DNA of 64,000 bases from positions 186,001 to 250,000 of the forward strand of contig NZ_SAVA01000001.1 in the NCBI RefSeq assembly GCF_004022465.1, in the 5' to 3' direction. The notes below the pieces were generated by a model. It worked only from the letters and a program-made list of their open reading frames with translations. It had not been told where the DNA came from and did no database searches. Shown piece by piece: positions 33,615 to 41,794 of this stretch. Source of the DNA: Rhodobacter huangdaonensis. Lineage in GTDB: Bacteria; Pseudomonadota; Alphaproteobacteria; Rhodobacterales; Rhodobacteraceae. The first letter of the stretch is position 1. Each line of letters begins with the position of its first letter. The position numbers were made by a program, and so were the translations under genes.

Positions 33615-35639
33615 TTACACAAGGCCAAGGGCGGTGACGGCCATGTCGATGGCCTTGATCCCGATGAAGGGCACGATCAGCCCGCCCAGCCCGTAGATCG
33701 ACAGGTTGCGCCGCAACAGCGCCGCGGCGCTCGAGGGCTGGTATTTCACCCCGCGCAGCGCGAGCGGGATCAGCGCGACGATGATCAGCGCGTTGAAGAT
33801 CACCGCCGACAGAAGGGCGCTTTGCGGCGAGGCGAGCCCCATGACGTTCAGAACGCCCAGCCCCGGAAAGGCGGCGACGAAGATCGCCGGCAGGATGGCG
33901 AAATATTTCGCCACGTCATTGGCGATCGAGAAGGTGGTCAGCGCGCCGCGCGAGATCAGGAGCTGCTTGCCCACCATCACCACCTCGATCAGCTTGGTCG
34001 GATCGCTGTCGAGGTCGATCAGGTTCGCCGCCTCCTTCGCGGCGGGCGTGCCCGAGTTCATCGCCACCCCCACATCTGCCTGCGCCAGCGCGGGCGCGTC
34101 GTTCGAGCCGTCGCCGCACATCGCGACCAGCCGCCCGCCCGCCTGTTCGCGGCGGATGTAGTCAAGCTTCATCTCGGGCGTCGCTTCGGCCAGGAAATCG
34201 TCCACCCCGGCCTCGGCGGCGATCGCGGCGGCGGTCAGGGGATTGTCACCGGTGATCATCACCGTGCGGATGCCCATGGCGCGCAGCTCGGCAAAGCGTT
34301 CGCGCACGCCGGGCTTGATCACGTCCTTCAGATGGATCGCGCCGAGGATCACGTCGTCCTGCGCCACCAGAAGCGGCGTGCCGCCGGAGCGGGCGATCTC
34401 GTCGATCCTCGCGCGCAGCGCCGGATCGGCGGAGCGCCCGACGAACCGCTCCACCGCATCCACCGCGCCCTTGCGCAGCTGCCGGCCCGGCAGATCGACG
34501 CCGGAAAGCCGGGTCTGGGCGGAGAAGGCGACGGGCTCGCCCCGTTCCACGCTCTCGCCGGTCAGGGCGGGGAGCAGCCGGCGCGCCAGATCGACGATCG
34601 ACTTGCCTTCCGGCGTGGCATCGCTGAGCGAGGCAAACCAGGCGGCACGGACCAGTTGCGTCTCGATCACGCCATGGGCCGGATAGAAGGCCTCGGCCAT
34701 CCGGTTGCCGAAGGTGATCGTGCCGGTCTTGTCGAGCAGCAGCGTGTCCACATCCCCCGCGGCCTCGACCGCACGCCCGGATTTGGCGATGACATTGGCG
34801 CGCACCAGCCGGTCCATGCCGGCGATGCCGATGGCCGACAGAAGCCCGCCGATGGTGGTGGGGATCAGCGTCACGAACAGCGCCGCAAGCGTGATGACCG
34901 GGATCGCGATGCCCGAATAGCGGGCGAAGGGGGCGAGCGTGACCACGACGAAAAGGAAGATCAGCGTCAGCCCGGCAAGCAGGATGTTCAGCGCGATCTC
35001 GTTCGGGGTCTTCTGTCGCTCCGCCCCCTCGACCAATGCAATCATCCGGTCGAGGAAGCTTTTGCCCGGCTCGGCGGTGATTCTCAGGATCAGGCTGTCC
35101 GAGACGATCCGGGTGCCGCCGGTGACCGAACAGCGGTCGCCGCCGGATTCGCGGATGACGGGTGCGCTTTCGCCGGTGATCGCGCTTTCGTCGACCGAGG
35201 CGACGCCGCGGATCACCTCGGCGTCGGTCGGGATCAGGTCGCCGGCCTCGACGCGCACGAGCTGCCCGGCCCGCAACGCCGAGGACGGCACCGATTTCGG
35301 CGCAGGGTCGTCCTCGCGGGTGAGCAGCCGGACCATGGTTTCGGCCTTGGTTGCGCGCAGGCTGTCGGCGCGGGCCTTGCCGCGGCCTTCGGCGAGCGCC
35401 TCGGCGAAATTGGCGAAGAGGACGCAGACCCAGAGCCAGAAGGCCAGCTGAAGGGTCACGCCCCAGCCCGGCGCGCCGATGGCAAGGTCGCGCAGGGCGA
35501 GCACGCTGGTCAGCCCGGCGGTGACGGCGGTGACGAAGATCACCGCGTTGCCCATCAGGGCGCGGGGGCGAAGCTTGCTGAAGGCGGCTTTCAGCGCCGC
35601 CATATAAAGGCCCGGATGGGCGGTCGAAGAGATGGACAT
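33615..35639 (-). CDS. kdpB: Potassium-transporting P-type ATPase subunit KdpB
   Basis: 674 residues starting MSISSTAHPGLYMAALK. The P-type ATPase elements are all present: TGESAPV (actuator domain), DKTGTITFGN (phosphorylated Asp), MITGDNPLTAAAIA and the hinge CGDGSNDAPALAQADVG. About seven membrane helices. Hydrolyses ATP to drive high-affinity K+ uptake through KdpA. Confidence 0.96.
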   Translation of the reverse strand: MSISSTAHPGLYMAALKAAFSKLRPRALMGNAVIFVTAVTAGLTSVLALRDLAIGAPGWGVTLQLAFWLWVCVLFANFAEALAEGRGKARADSLRATKAETMVRLLTREDDPAPKSVPSSALRAGQLVRVEAGDLIPTDAEVIRGVASVDESAITGESAPVIRESGGDRCSVTGGTRIVSDSLILRITAEPGKSFLDRMIALVEGAERQKTPNEIALNILLAGLTLIFLFVVVTLAPFARYSGIAIPVITLAALFVTLIPTTIGGLLSAIGIAGMDRLVRANVIAKSGRAVEAAGDVDTLLLDKTGTITFGNRMAEAFYPAHGVIETQLVRAAWFASLSDATPEGKSIVDLARRLLPALTGESVERGEPVAFSAQTRLSGVDLPGRQLRKGAVDAVERFVGRSADPALRARIDEIARSGGTPLLVAQDDVILGAIHLKDVIKPGVRERFAELRAMGIRTVMITGDNPLTAAAIAAEAGVDDFLAEATPEMKLDYIRREQAGGRLVAMCGDGSNDAPALAQADVGVAMNSGTPAAKEAANLIDLDSDPTKLIEVVMVGKQLLISRGALTTFSIANDVAKYFAILPAIFVAAFPGLGVLNVMGLASPQSALLSAVIFNALIIVALIPLALRGVKYQPSSAAALLRRNLSIYGLGGLIVPFIGIKAIDMAVTALGLV

Positions 35640-35692
35640 GGGGTGTCCCTGAACTGAAGGGGGAAGGCGTGGCCCCTCGGGGCCGCGCGGGA

Positions 35693-37378
35693 TCAGAAGC
35701 TTTGCCCTGCCGCCAGGGCGGTCTGTTCTGCGATCGGGCCAAGCGCCAGCACCGGGAAGAACGTCAGCGCGCCCAGGATCGCCACGGTCAGGATCAGCAG
35801 CGTCACGAACAGCGGCCCGTGCGTCGGGAAAGTGCCCGAGGTGACGGCGGCGCGCTTCTTCGCGCCGAGCGAGCCGGCGATCGCCAGCATCGGCACGATG
35901 ATGGCATAGCGGCCGAGGAGCATCAGAAGGCCAAGGGCCGTCGTCTGCCACTGCGTCGCGGCGCCGAAGCCCCCGAAGGCCGAGCCGTTGTTGCCGACCG
36001 CCGAGGAATAGGCATAGAGGATCTCGCTCAGCCCATGCGGCCCCGCCTGCTGCACCGAGGCCAGCGCCGCCGGCACCGTGGCCGAGATCGCCCCGCCTGC
36101 CAGAATGCCGAGCGGCATCGACAGGAAGGCCAGCATCGCGAGCGTCACCTCGCGCGCCTCGATCTTGCGGCCGAGGTATTCCGGCGTGCGCCCGACCATC
36201 AGCCCGGCCAGGAAGACCGCCAGCACGACATAGAGCAGCATCCCGTAAAGCCCGGCGCCGACACCGCCGAAGATCACCTCGCCGATCATCATGTTGACCA
36301 TCTCGACAAGGCCCGAAAGCGGCATGAAACTGTCGTGCATCGCATTGACCGAGCCATTGGAGGCCGCCGTGGTCGCCGCGCCCCAGAGGGCGGAGAGGCC
36401 CGCGCCGAAGCGCTGTTCCTTGCCCTCCATGTTGGCGCCGAGACCGAGGGCCGCGTTGCCGCCCGCCTCGCCCCACCAGATCACCACGAGACCAAGGACG
36501 AACATCACGCCCATGGCGGCAAAGATCGCCCAGCCTTGCCGGCGGTCTTGCGCCATCCGGCCGAAGACGAAGCAGAAGGCGACGGGGATCAGCAGGATCG
36601 ACAGGCACTGCACCATGTTCGACAGCACCGTCGGGTTCTCGAACGGATGGGCCGAGTTCACGCCGAAGAAGCCGCCGCCATTGGTGCCAAGCTGCTTGAT
36701 CGCGATCTGTGCGGCGGCGGGGCCGCGCGCGATCACCTGATCGGCGCCTTCGACCGTGGTTGCGTGCACCGCGCCGAGCAATGTCTGCGGCACGCCCTGC
36801 ACGACCAGCACCAGCGCCACCACCACCGACAGCGGCAGCAGCACATAGAGAACCGAGCGCGTCATGTCGGCCCAGAAATTGCCAAGCCCCGCGCCCCTCT
36901 CGCCGGTGAAGCCGCGGATCACCGCGATACCGACCGCCATGCCGGTTGCGGCGGAGACGAAGTTCTGCACCGTCAGACCGGCCATCTGCGCGAGATAGCT
37001 GAGCTGCGCCTCGCCGGAATAGGCTTGCCAGTTGGTGTTGGTGACGAAGCTGATCGCGGTGTTGAAGGCCAGATCGGCCGGCATGCCGGCAATGCGATCG
37101 GGGTTCATCGGCAAGGCGCCCTGCAGGCGCAAGATCGCATAGAGGGCAACGAACCCCGTCAGGTTGAAAACCAGAACGGCAAGCGCATAGGCCTTCCAGC
37201 CCTGCGAAACATCGGCCCGGATGCCGGCAAAGCGGTAGAAGCCGCGCTCGAGCGGGCCGAAAACGGGCGAAAGCGGCGTCGGCTGTGCCGCATAGACGCG
37301 GGTCATCAGGCCGGCCAGCGCCCACCCGCCGGCCGTCAGCACCGCGCAAAAGAGGAGATATCCCAGAAGGTCTTGCAT
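35693..37378 (-). CDS. kdpA: Potassium-transporting ATPase subunit KdpA
   Basis: 561 residues, about ten membrane helices, related to SKT-type K+ channels. Selectivity-filter regions include TNTNWQAYSGE, TNGGGFFGVNSAHPFENP and NNGSAFGG. AAGGGG precedes the ATG. It follows kdpF by ten bases. Confidence 0.96.
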   Translation of the reverse strand: MQDLLGYLLFCAVLTAGGWALAGLMTRVYAAQPTPLSPVFGPLERGFYRFAGIRADVSQGWKAYALAVLVFNLTGFVALYAILRLQGALPMNPDRIAGMPADLAFNTAISFVTNTNWQAYSGEAQLSYLAQMAGLTVQNFVSAATGMAVGIAVIRGFTGERGAGLGNFWADMTRSVLYVLLPLSVVVALVLVVQGVPQTLLGAVHATTVEGADQVIARGPAAAQIAIKQLGTNGGGFFGVNSAHPFENPTVLSNMVQCLSILLIPVAFCFVFGRMAQDRRQGWAIFAAMGVMFVLGLVVIWWGEAGGNAALGLGANMEGKEQRFGAGLSALWGAATTAASNGSVNAMHDSFMPLSGLVEMVNMMIGEVIFGGVGAGLYGMLLYVVLAVFLAGLMVGRTPEYLGRKIEAREVTLAMLAFLSMPLGILAGGAISATVPAALASVQQAGPHGLSEILYAYSSAVGNNGSAFGGFGAATQWQTTALGLLMLLGRYAIIVPMLAIAGSLGAKKRAAVTSGTFPTHGPLFVTLLILTVAILGALTFFPVLALGPIAEQTALAAGQSF

Positions 37379-37388
37379 CGTCGCCCCT

Positions 37389-37475
37389 TCAGAAACGGTC
37401 CGGGCGCAACAGCGCCAGGATCAGGAAGCCGAACACCCCCGTCGCGACGGCGAGGCCCAGGATGATGTCGAACAT
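37389..37475 (-). CDS. kdpF: Potassium-transporting ATPase small subunit KdpF
   Basis: 28 residues, a single membrane helix opening MFDIILGLAVATG and ending LRPDRF; the LRPxRF ending is diagnostic of KdpF. It stabilises the KdpABC complex. A GAGGG ribosome site precedes it, and kdpA starts ten bases after its stop. Confidence 0.9.
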   Translation of the reverse strand: MFDIILGLAVATGVFGFLILALLRPDRF

Positions 37476-37482
37476 GCCGCCC

Positions 37483-37566
37483 TCACATCCTGTCGATGAG
37501 GCGCAGGGCACCGGCAAAAAGGCAAAAGCCCGCCAGCCCGAGCGCGAGATAGATGAGGTCTGCCAT
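37483..37566 (-). CDS. Tiny membrane protein at the head of the kdp operon
   Basis: 27 residues opening MADLIYLALGLAGFC and ending in RLIDRM: one predicted membrane helix with a basic end. GGGAG lies eight bases before the ATG, and the stop is seven bases before kdpF, so it is probably translated and part of the operon. Similar short ORFs precede kdpF in other proteobacteria (recalled, not checked). Function unknown; it could be a second small subunit or a leader peptide. Confidence 0.6.
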   Translation of the reverse strand: MADLIYLALGLAGFCLFAGALRLIDRM

Positions 37567-37620
37567 GGCAGTCTCCCGCTGTTGTCATGGCCGGGTGATC
37601 GCGCGGAGGGGCGTGAAGGA

Positions 37621-37661
37621 GATATATGAAAGGCAGCGCCGGCGCATAAAGATCGCGTAAA
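37621..37661 (-). promoter_or_regulatory. kdp promoter region with candidate KdpE site
   Basis: On the minus strand, TTTACG-N5-TTTATG (37645-37661) forms a direct repeat with an 11-base period. It resembles the T-rich repeated half-sites bound by KdpE in E. coli. An AT-rich TCATATATC (37621-37629) 16 bases further on could hold the -10 box. The first start codon of the operon is about 55 bases downstream. Confidence 0.4.
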
Positions 37662-37834
37662 ACCGCGCCGCGAGCGCGCAAGGCCCGGGGCGCAGAGCGC
37701 GGCTGCAGTGGTTTGCGACCGCGCGCCTCCAGGGCGTCGGCCATGCCGTCCGTGCCACCGACGGGCGCCCGTTCGGGGCCGGAACGGCGTGTTGCCGCTT
37801 GGGTCTTCTGCCGCGGCGTGCTACCCGGGCGGGT

Positions 37835-39055
37835 ATGTCTCCGCTCCCCCCGCCCGACCCGTTCAATGCTCTCGTGGAGGCGCTTGACCTTCGGCCGCTG
37901 AAAGACGGCCCGCTGAGCGGGACGCGCTTCACGGTGAAGGACAATATCGACCTCGCCGGACATCGCACCTCTTACGGCAGCCCGGCCTGGCGCGACGCCC
38001 ATCCCGCGCCGGTCCACAATGCCCTTTGCGTCGATCAGCTGCTGGCCGCCGGGGCGCGCTGCGTGGGCAAGGCCATCGCGGATGAATTCACCTACAGCCT
38101 CGATGGCGAAAGCCAGTTCTTCGGCACGCCGCGCAATGCGCGGGCTCCGGACCGGGTCCCGGGCGGATCGTCGAGCGGTTCGGCCGCCTCCGTCGCCAAC
38201 GGGCTGGCCGATTTCTCGATCGGCACGGATTCGGGGGGCTCGGTGCGGGTTCCGGCAAGCCTGTGCGGGATCTGGGGCATGCGCCCCTCGCTGCACCGCA
38301 TCTCCGAGGCCGGGGTGCTGCCCTTCATGCCGAGCGTCAGCACGGTGGGGATCCTCGCCGCGGGCCTGCCGCTGCTCGCGGCCGTGGCGCGTGTCCTGCT
38401 GCGCAGCGGGACAAGGCCGGCGCCCTCCCCGCGCCGCCTGCTGGTGCTGAGCGACGCGGTCGCGCTTGCCGCCCCCGCCGTGCAGACACAGGTGCGCACG
38501 GCTCTGGATGACATCGCGCGGCGCACCGGCCTTGTCGCCGAGCCGATCCGTTTCGCGCAGCTCATCGGCGAGGACCGGCCGCTGAGCGACTGCAATCTGA
38601 AGGCGCTGCGCGACCTGCAGACGGCGGAAGTCCAAAGCACGATCGGCAACTGGATCGAGACCGCCCGGCCCAAGCTCGGCACCACCTTCTCGCTGGCTTA
38701 TGGCAATGTGCGCCGGTTCGACCGGATCTCGGCCCTGGAAAGCCTGACGCGCTGCGAGCGGCTGTTCGAGCAGATCAACGCGGCGCTTCCCGCGGGCACG
38801 ATCATCTGCTTCCCCACCACCCCCTGCATCGCGCCGCCGAAGGGGTCGCTCAGGACGTTCGAGGCGGTGACGGCCTTCTACGATCCCACGATGACCCTCA
38901 CCGCGTTCTCCGGCGTCGCCCGCCTTCCCGAGATCTCGGCGCCGCTGCTGACCGTCGCGGGGTGCCCGGTCGGGCTGTCCTTCGCCGCCGGGCATTATCA
39001 GGACGAGGCTCTTCTTCACGCGCTGTCCGAGTTTTTCCGGCCGCGGGATCGTTGA
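37835..39055 (+). CDS. Amidase (amidase-signature family)
   Basis: 406 residues from the ATG at 37835. The amidase-signature catalytic triad is visible: Lys in FTVKDNIDLAG, the cis-Ser in GGSSSGSAASVANG and the nucleophilic Ser in IGTDSGGSVRVPASL. At about 400 residues it is shorter than typical 450-500-residue members. It hydrolyses an amide to acid and ammonia; substrate not predictable. A single gene, divergent from kdp and convergent with the SDR gene. Confidence 0.9.
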   Translation: MSPLPPPDPFNALVEALDLRPLKDGPLSGTRFTVKDNIDLAGHRTSYGSPAWRDAHPAPVHNALCVDQLLAAGARCVGKAIADEFTYSLDGESQFFGTPRNARAPDRVPGGSSSGSAASVANGLADFSIGTDSGGSVRVPASLCGIWGMRPSLHRISEAGVLPFMPSVSTVGILAAGLPLLAAVARVLLRSGTRPAPSPRRLLVLSDAVALAAPAVQTQVRTALDDIARRTGLVAEPIRFAQLIGEDRPLSDCNLKALRDLQTAEVQSTIGNWIETARPKLGTTFSLAYGNVRRFDRISALESLTRCERLFEQINAALPAGTIICFPTTPCIAPPKGSLRTFEAVTAFYDPTMTLTAFSGVARLPEISAPLLTVAGCPVGLSFAAGHYQDEALLHALSEFFRPRDR

Positions 39056-39211
39056 GGGCGGCTCGGAGCCGATCGCCCCGCTGCAGCCCCCGCACCGCGC
39101 ATGGCGGTCAGGGCCGCAACGGGCCCCTTCCCGGCCCGAAAAGACGGAGCGAACAACTCCCGCACCAAGCGGTCCGGCTCTCTGCGCATCAGATCAGGCC
39201 GGCAGGCCTCG

Positions 39212-39254
39212 CCGTTTCCGCGCAACCGGGGGCGTCACCCGCGCGCGGAAACGG
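39212..39254. terminator. Long hairpin between convergent amidase and SDR genes
   Basis: CCGTTTCCGCGC and GCGCGGAAACGG form a perfect 12-bp stem around a 19-base loop. It begins 14 bases past the SDR stop on the minus strand. No T-run follows on either side, so it may work as a factor-assisted terminator or an mRNA 3' protector for both genes. Confidence 0.6.
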
Positions 39255-39267
39255 AGGACACAGGCGT

Positions 39268-40047
39268 TCACCCCAAGGTGCGGCCTCCGTCCACCACCAG
39301 ATCCGCGCCGGTGATGATCGCCGCCTCGTCCGAGGCGAGGAAGGCCACGGCATTGGCAATATCGGCAGGGTCGGGCAGACGGTCGACGCAATGCTGGGCC
39401 AACAGGACCTCAAGCGCCTTTTCTTTCGATCCGAAACGCTTGACCAGCATCGCCTCGACCAGCGGCGTCCAGACCCAGGTCGGATGCACCGCATTGACCC
39501 GCACGCGATAGCCGCTCTTGCCCGCGCTGAAGGCGGCGTTGCGCGTCAATGCCCGCACGCTCGCCTTGCTGACATTGTAGGGGATCGCGTCCAGACTGCT
39601 GACGAAGGCCGTGGTCGAGCCGATATTGACGACGGCGCCGCCGCCGCTGTCCTTCATCACCCGGATCGCCTCGCGGGTGCCCAGAAAGGTGCCGTCCACG
39701 TTCACCGACATGATCCGCTGCCATTCGGCGGTCGGCAGCGCGTCGATCAGGAAGCTGCCATTGCCGACGACCCCGGCGGCATTGACCAGAACGTCAAGCT
39801 TGCCGGCCTCGGCCACCACCGCATCGAGGGTCTGGCGCCAATCCGCATCCGACGTGACGTCGAGCGGCACGATGACCGGCGCGGCAAGCCCCTCGAAGGC
39901 CGCGGCGATGCTGTCGGTCAGTTCCGGTTTCAGATCGGCAAGATAGACCTTGCCGCCCTCCTGCGCGATGCGCTTGCCGATCGCGGTGCCAAGCGCCCCG
40001 GTGCCGCCGGTGATGAAGGCGGTCTTGCCTGCAAACCTTTTGTTCAT
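39268..40047 (-). CDS. Short-chain dehydrogenase/reductase (SDR)
   Basis: 259 residues starting MNKRFAGKTAFITGG. Cofactor motif TGGTGALGTAIG; the acidic residue in YLADLKPE suggests NAD+ preference; NAAG motif (VNAAGVVG); catalytic Ser-Tyr-Lys with IGSTTAFV and YNVSK. Last gene of the TRAP operon, after an FAH-family hydrolase. This SDR/FAH pair recalls 2-keto-3-deoxy sugar-acid pathways (e.g. L-fuconate), where the SDR makes a diketo acid that the hydrolase cleaves. Confidence 0.9.
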   Translation of the reverse strand: MNKRFAGKTAFITGGTGALGTAIGKRIAQEGGKVYLADLKPELTDSIAAAFEGLAAPVIVPLDVTSDADWRQTLDAVVAEAGKLDVLVNAAGVVGNGSFLIDALPTAEWQRIMSVNVDGTFLGTREAIRVMKDSGGGAVVNIGSTTAFVSSLDAIPYNVSKASVRALTRNAAFSAGKSGYRVRVNAVHPTWVWTPLVEAMLVKRFGSKEKALEVLLAQHCVDRLPDPADIANAVAFLASDEAAIITGADLVVDGGRTLG

Positions 40048-40107
40048 TCGGTCTGTATCCTTCTTTGAAATCCGCCCGGGCCCGGTGCGGGGCACGGGCC
40101 GTGGCAG

Positions 40108-40947
40108 TCATTCGTCGACGACACCATTGCCCAGCGTGCCGATGCCGGTGATCTCCACCTCGACCTGCATCCCCGGGGCGAGGTAAAGCTGCGGCTTGCG
40201 GAATTTGCCGACCCCGCCCGGCGTGCCCGTCGCGATCACATCGCCCGGCTGCAAGGTGAGCACGCTCGAGATATAGGCGATCATCTCGGGGATCGAGAAC
40301 GCCAGATCGTCGAGCCCGGCCTGCTGCACCACCACGCCGTCGACCCGGGTGGTCAGGGTCTGCGCGGTGATATCCTCCACGTCGTCGGCGGTCACGATCC
40401 ACGGCCCGATGGAGCCCGAGGCCTCGAAGCTCTTGCCCGGCCAGAACTGGGTCGTGTGGATCTGATAGTCGCGGATCGACCCTTCGTTCATGCAGGTGTA
40501 GCCCGCCACATGATCGAAAGCCGCCTCGGCCGGAATGTGGCGCCCCGCCTTGCCGATGATCACCGCCAGCTCGCCCTCATAGTCGAAGTCCTTGCTGACC
40601 TTCGGGCGCACCAGCGGCGTGCCGTGCCCGACCAGCGAGGACGGGTAGCGGGTGAAGATCGAGGGATGGCGGGGCCGGTCGCGGCCGGTCTCGGCGATGT
40701 GGGACAGGTAGTTCAGCCCGACACAGAGGATCTTTTCCGGGGTCGGAACCGGCGGCAGCAGCGTGACATCGGCCAGCGGCAGGGCCGTGCCGACCCCGGC
40801 CAGCCCGGCCACTGCGTCGGCAGCGATCACCTGACGCAGGTCGGCATATTGCGCCCCCAGAACGGCCCCGGCATCCAGAACGTCGGACCCGACAACGGTG
40901 CCATAACTGGCCGTCCCCGAGGGGGTGATGAAAGAAACAAGACGCAT
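40108..40947 (-). CDS. Fumarylacetoacetate hydrolase (FAH) family protein
   Basis: 279 residues. An N-terminal lid region is followed by the FAH fold: ILCVGLNYLSHIAET, acidic metal ligands in DYEGELAVIIGKAG, and the C-terminal GDVIATGTPGGVG. Members hydrolyse or decarboxylate diketo or oxo-ene acids using Mg2+/Mn2+. In an operon with a TRAP importer and an SDR it is likely a 2,4-diketo-3-deoxy-acid hydrolase or similar (inference). Confidence 0.9.
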   Translation of the reverse strand: MRLVSFITPSGTASYGTVVGSDVLDAGAVLGAQYADLRQVIAADAVAGLAGVGTALPLADVTLLPPVPTPEKILCVGLNYLSHIAETGRDRPRHPSIFTRYPSSLVGHGTPLVRPKVSKDFDYEGELAVIIGKAGRHIPAEAAFDHVAGYTCMNEGSIRDYQIHTTQFWPGKSFEASGSIGPWIVTADDVEDITAQTLTTRVDGVVVQQAGLDDLAFSIPEMIAYISSVLTLQPGDVIATGTPGGVGKFRKPQLYLAPGMQVEVEITGIGTLGNGVVDE

Positions 40948-41010
40948 TCGTCGCTCCTGCAGAGTCTGGGATAAGGAAAATCTGATGATGATTGGCGCGC
41001 GTGGACGCGG

Positions 41011-41742
41011 TCACAGATCGGACGGGGGCGCGTCGGATGGGGGCGCGACGCGCTCTCCGTCCGCGGCCGCGCCGGGCCAACGGGCAAGCAGCTTGTCCGC
41101 CGTCGCCTGATAGTGTTGCAGCAGCAAAGCCGTGGCCCGCTCCGCATCGCGGTGCAGCACTGCCTCCAGAATCTCGGCATGTTCCTGCTCCACGTCGCGC
41201 GCACTCGTGGTCGTGACCGGCCCCGAGGTGACACGGTAGATCTCGGTCGCCGCCGCGAGCTTTTCGCAAATGTCGATCAGGGCCGGGATGCCACAGGCCT
41301 CGACCAGCTTTGCGTGAAATGCGCGGTGCGCGTTGAACCATTCGGGGTTGCCGTGCAGCTGGTCGCCGGGCAAACGGCGCTGCGTGCGCGACAGCCGGTG
41401 ATGGGCCGCCAGCACCTCGGTCTCCCAGTCCATGTCCCCGCGCTCGATGGCCAGCGTCAGCGCCAGCTTTTCGTTATGGCAGCGCAACAACGTCAGATCG
41501 AGCAGTTCCTTGCGGTCGAGTTCGGGCACGGAAAACCCCTGCCCCGTCGTCGAGCTGACCAGACGGTCTCCGCTCAGCAAGATCAGCGCCTCGCGCACGA
41601 CGGTCGTGCTGGCGTTGTATTCCTTGCTCAGAACCGCAGGCTGCAGCCGGGTGCCCGGCGTGATCTGGCCGTCAAAGATGCCCTGACGTATCCGCTGATA
41701 GACATCCAGCGCCAGTGACTTTGCGTCTCCCCGTTTCGACAT
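41011..41742 (-). CDS. GntR family regulator, FCD subfamily
   Basis: 243 residues. The N-terminal winged helix covers residues 12-75 (GTRLQPAVLSKEYNASTTVVREALILLSG). An all-helical FCD ligand domain follows, with metal-binding His residues (AHHRLSR, HRAFHAKLVEACG, EHAEILEAVLHRD). It lies inside the TRAP operon on the same strand, between the transporter and the enzymes, so it likely regulates this operon in response to the sugar acid or an intermediate. Confidence 0.9.
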   Translation of the reverse strand: MSKRGDAKSLALDVYQRIRQGIFDGQITPGTRLQPAVLSKEYNASTTVVREALILLSGDRLVSSTTGQGFSVPELDRKELLDLTLLRCHNEKLALTLAIERGDMDWETEVLAAHHRLSRTQRRLPGDQLHGNPEWFNAHRAFHAKLVEACGIPALIDICEKLAAATEIYRVTSGPVTTTSARDVEQEHAEILEAVLHRDAERATALLLQHYQATADKLLARWPGAAADGERVAPPSDAPPSDL

Positions 41743-41794
41743 GGCCCAGCGTTCCTATCTGTATCTTGGAAAAAATGACATTTGTGCATGCGGC

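Noticed and set aside
33615..37349. A 1244-codon frame suggesting a kdpB fusion protein
   Set aside because: KdpB starts at 35639; the upstream part of the frame is the antisense or alternate frame of kdpA, which has its own well-supported frame at 35693-37378.
39212..39254. Transposon terminal inverted repeats
   Set aside because: The 12-bp arms are only 19 bases apart, flank no gene and lie between convergent stops, so a terminator hairpin is the better reading.
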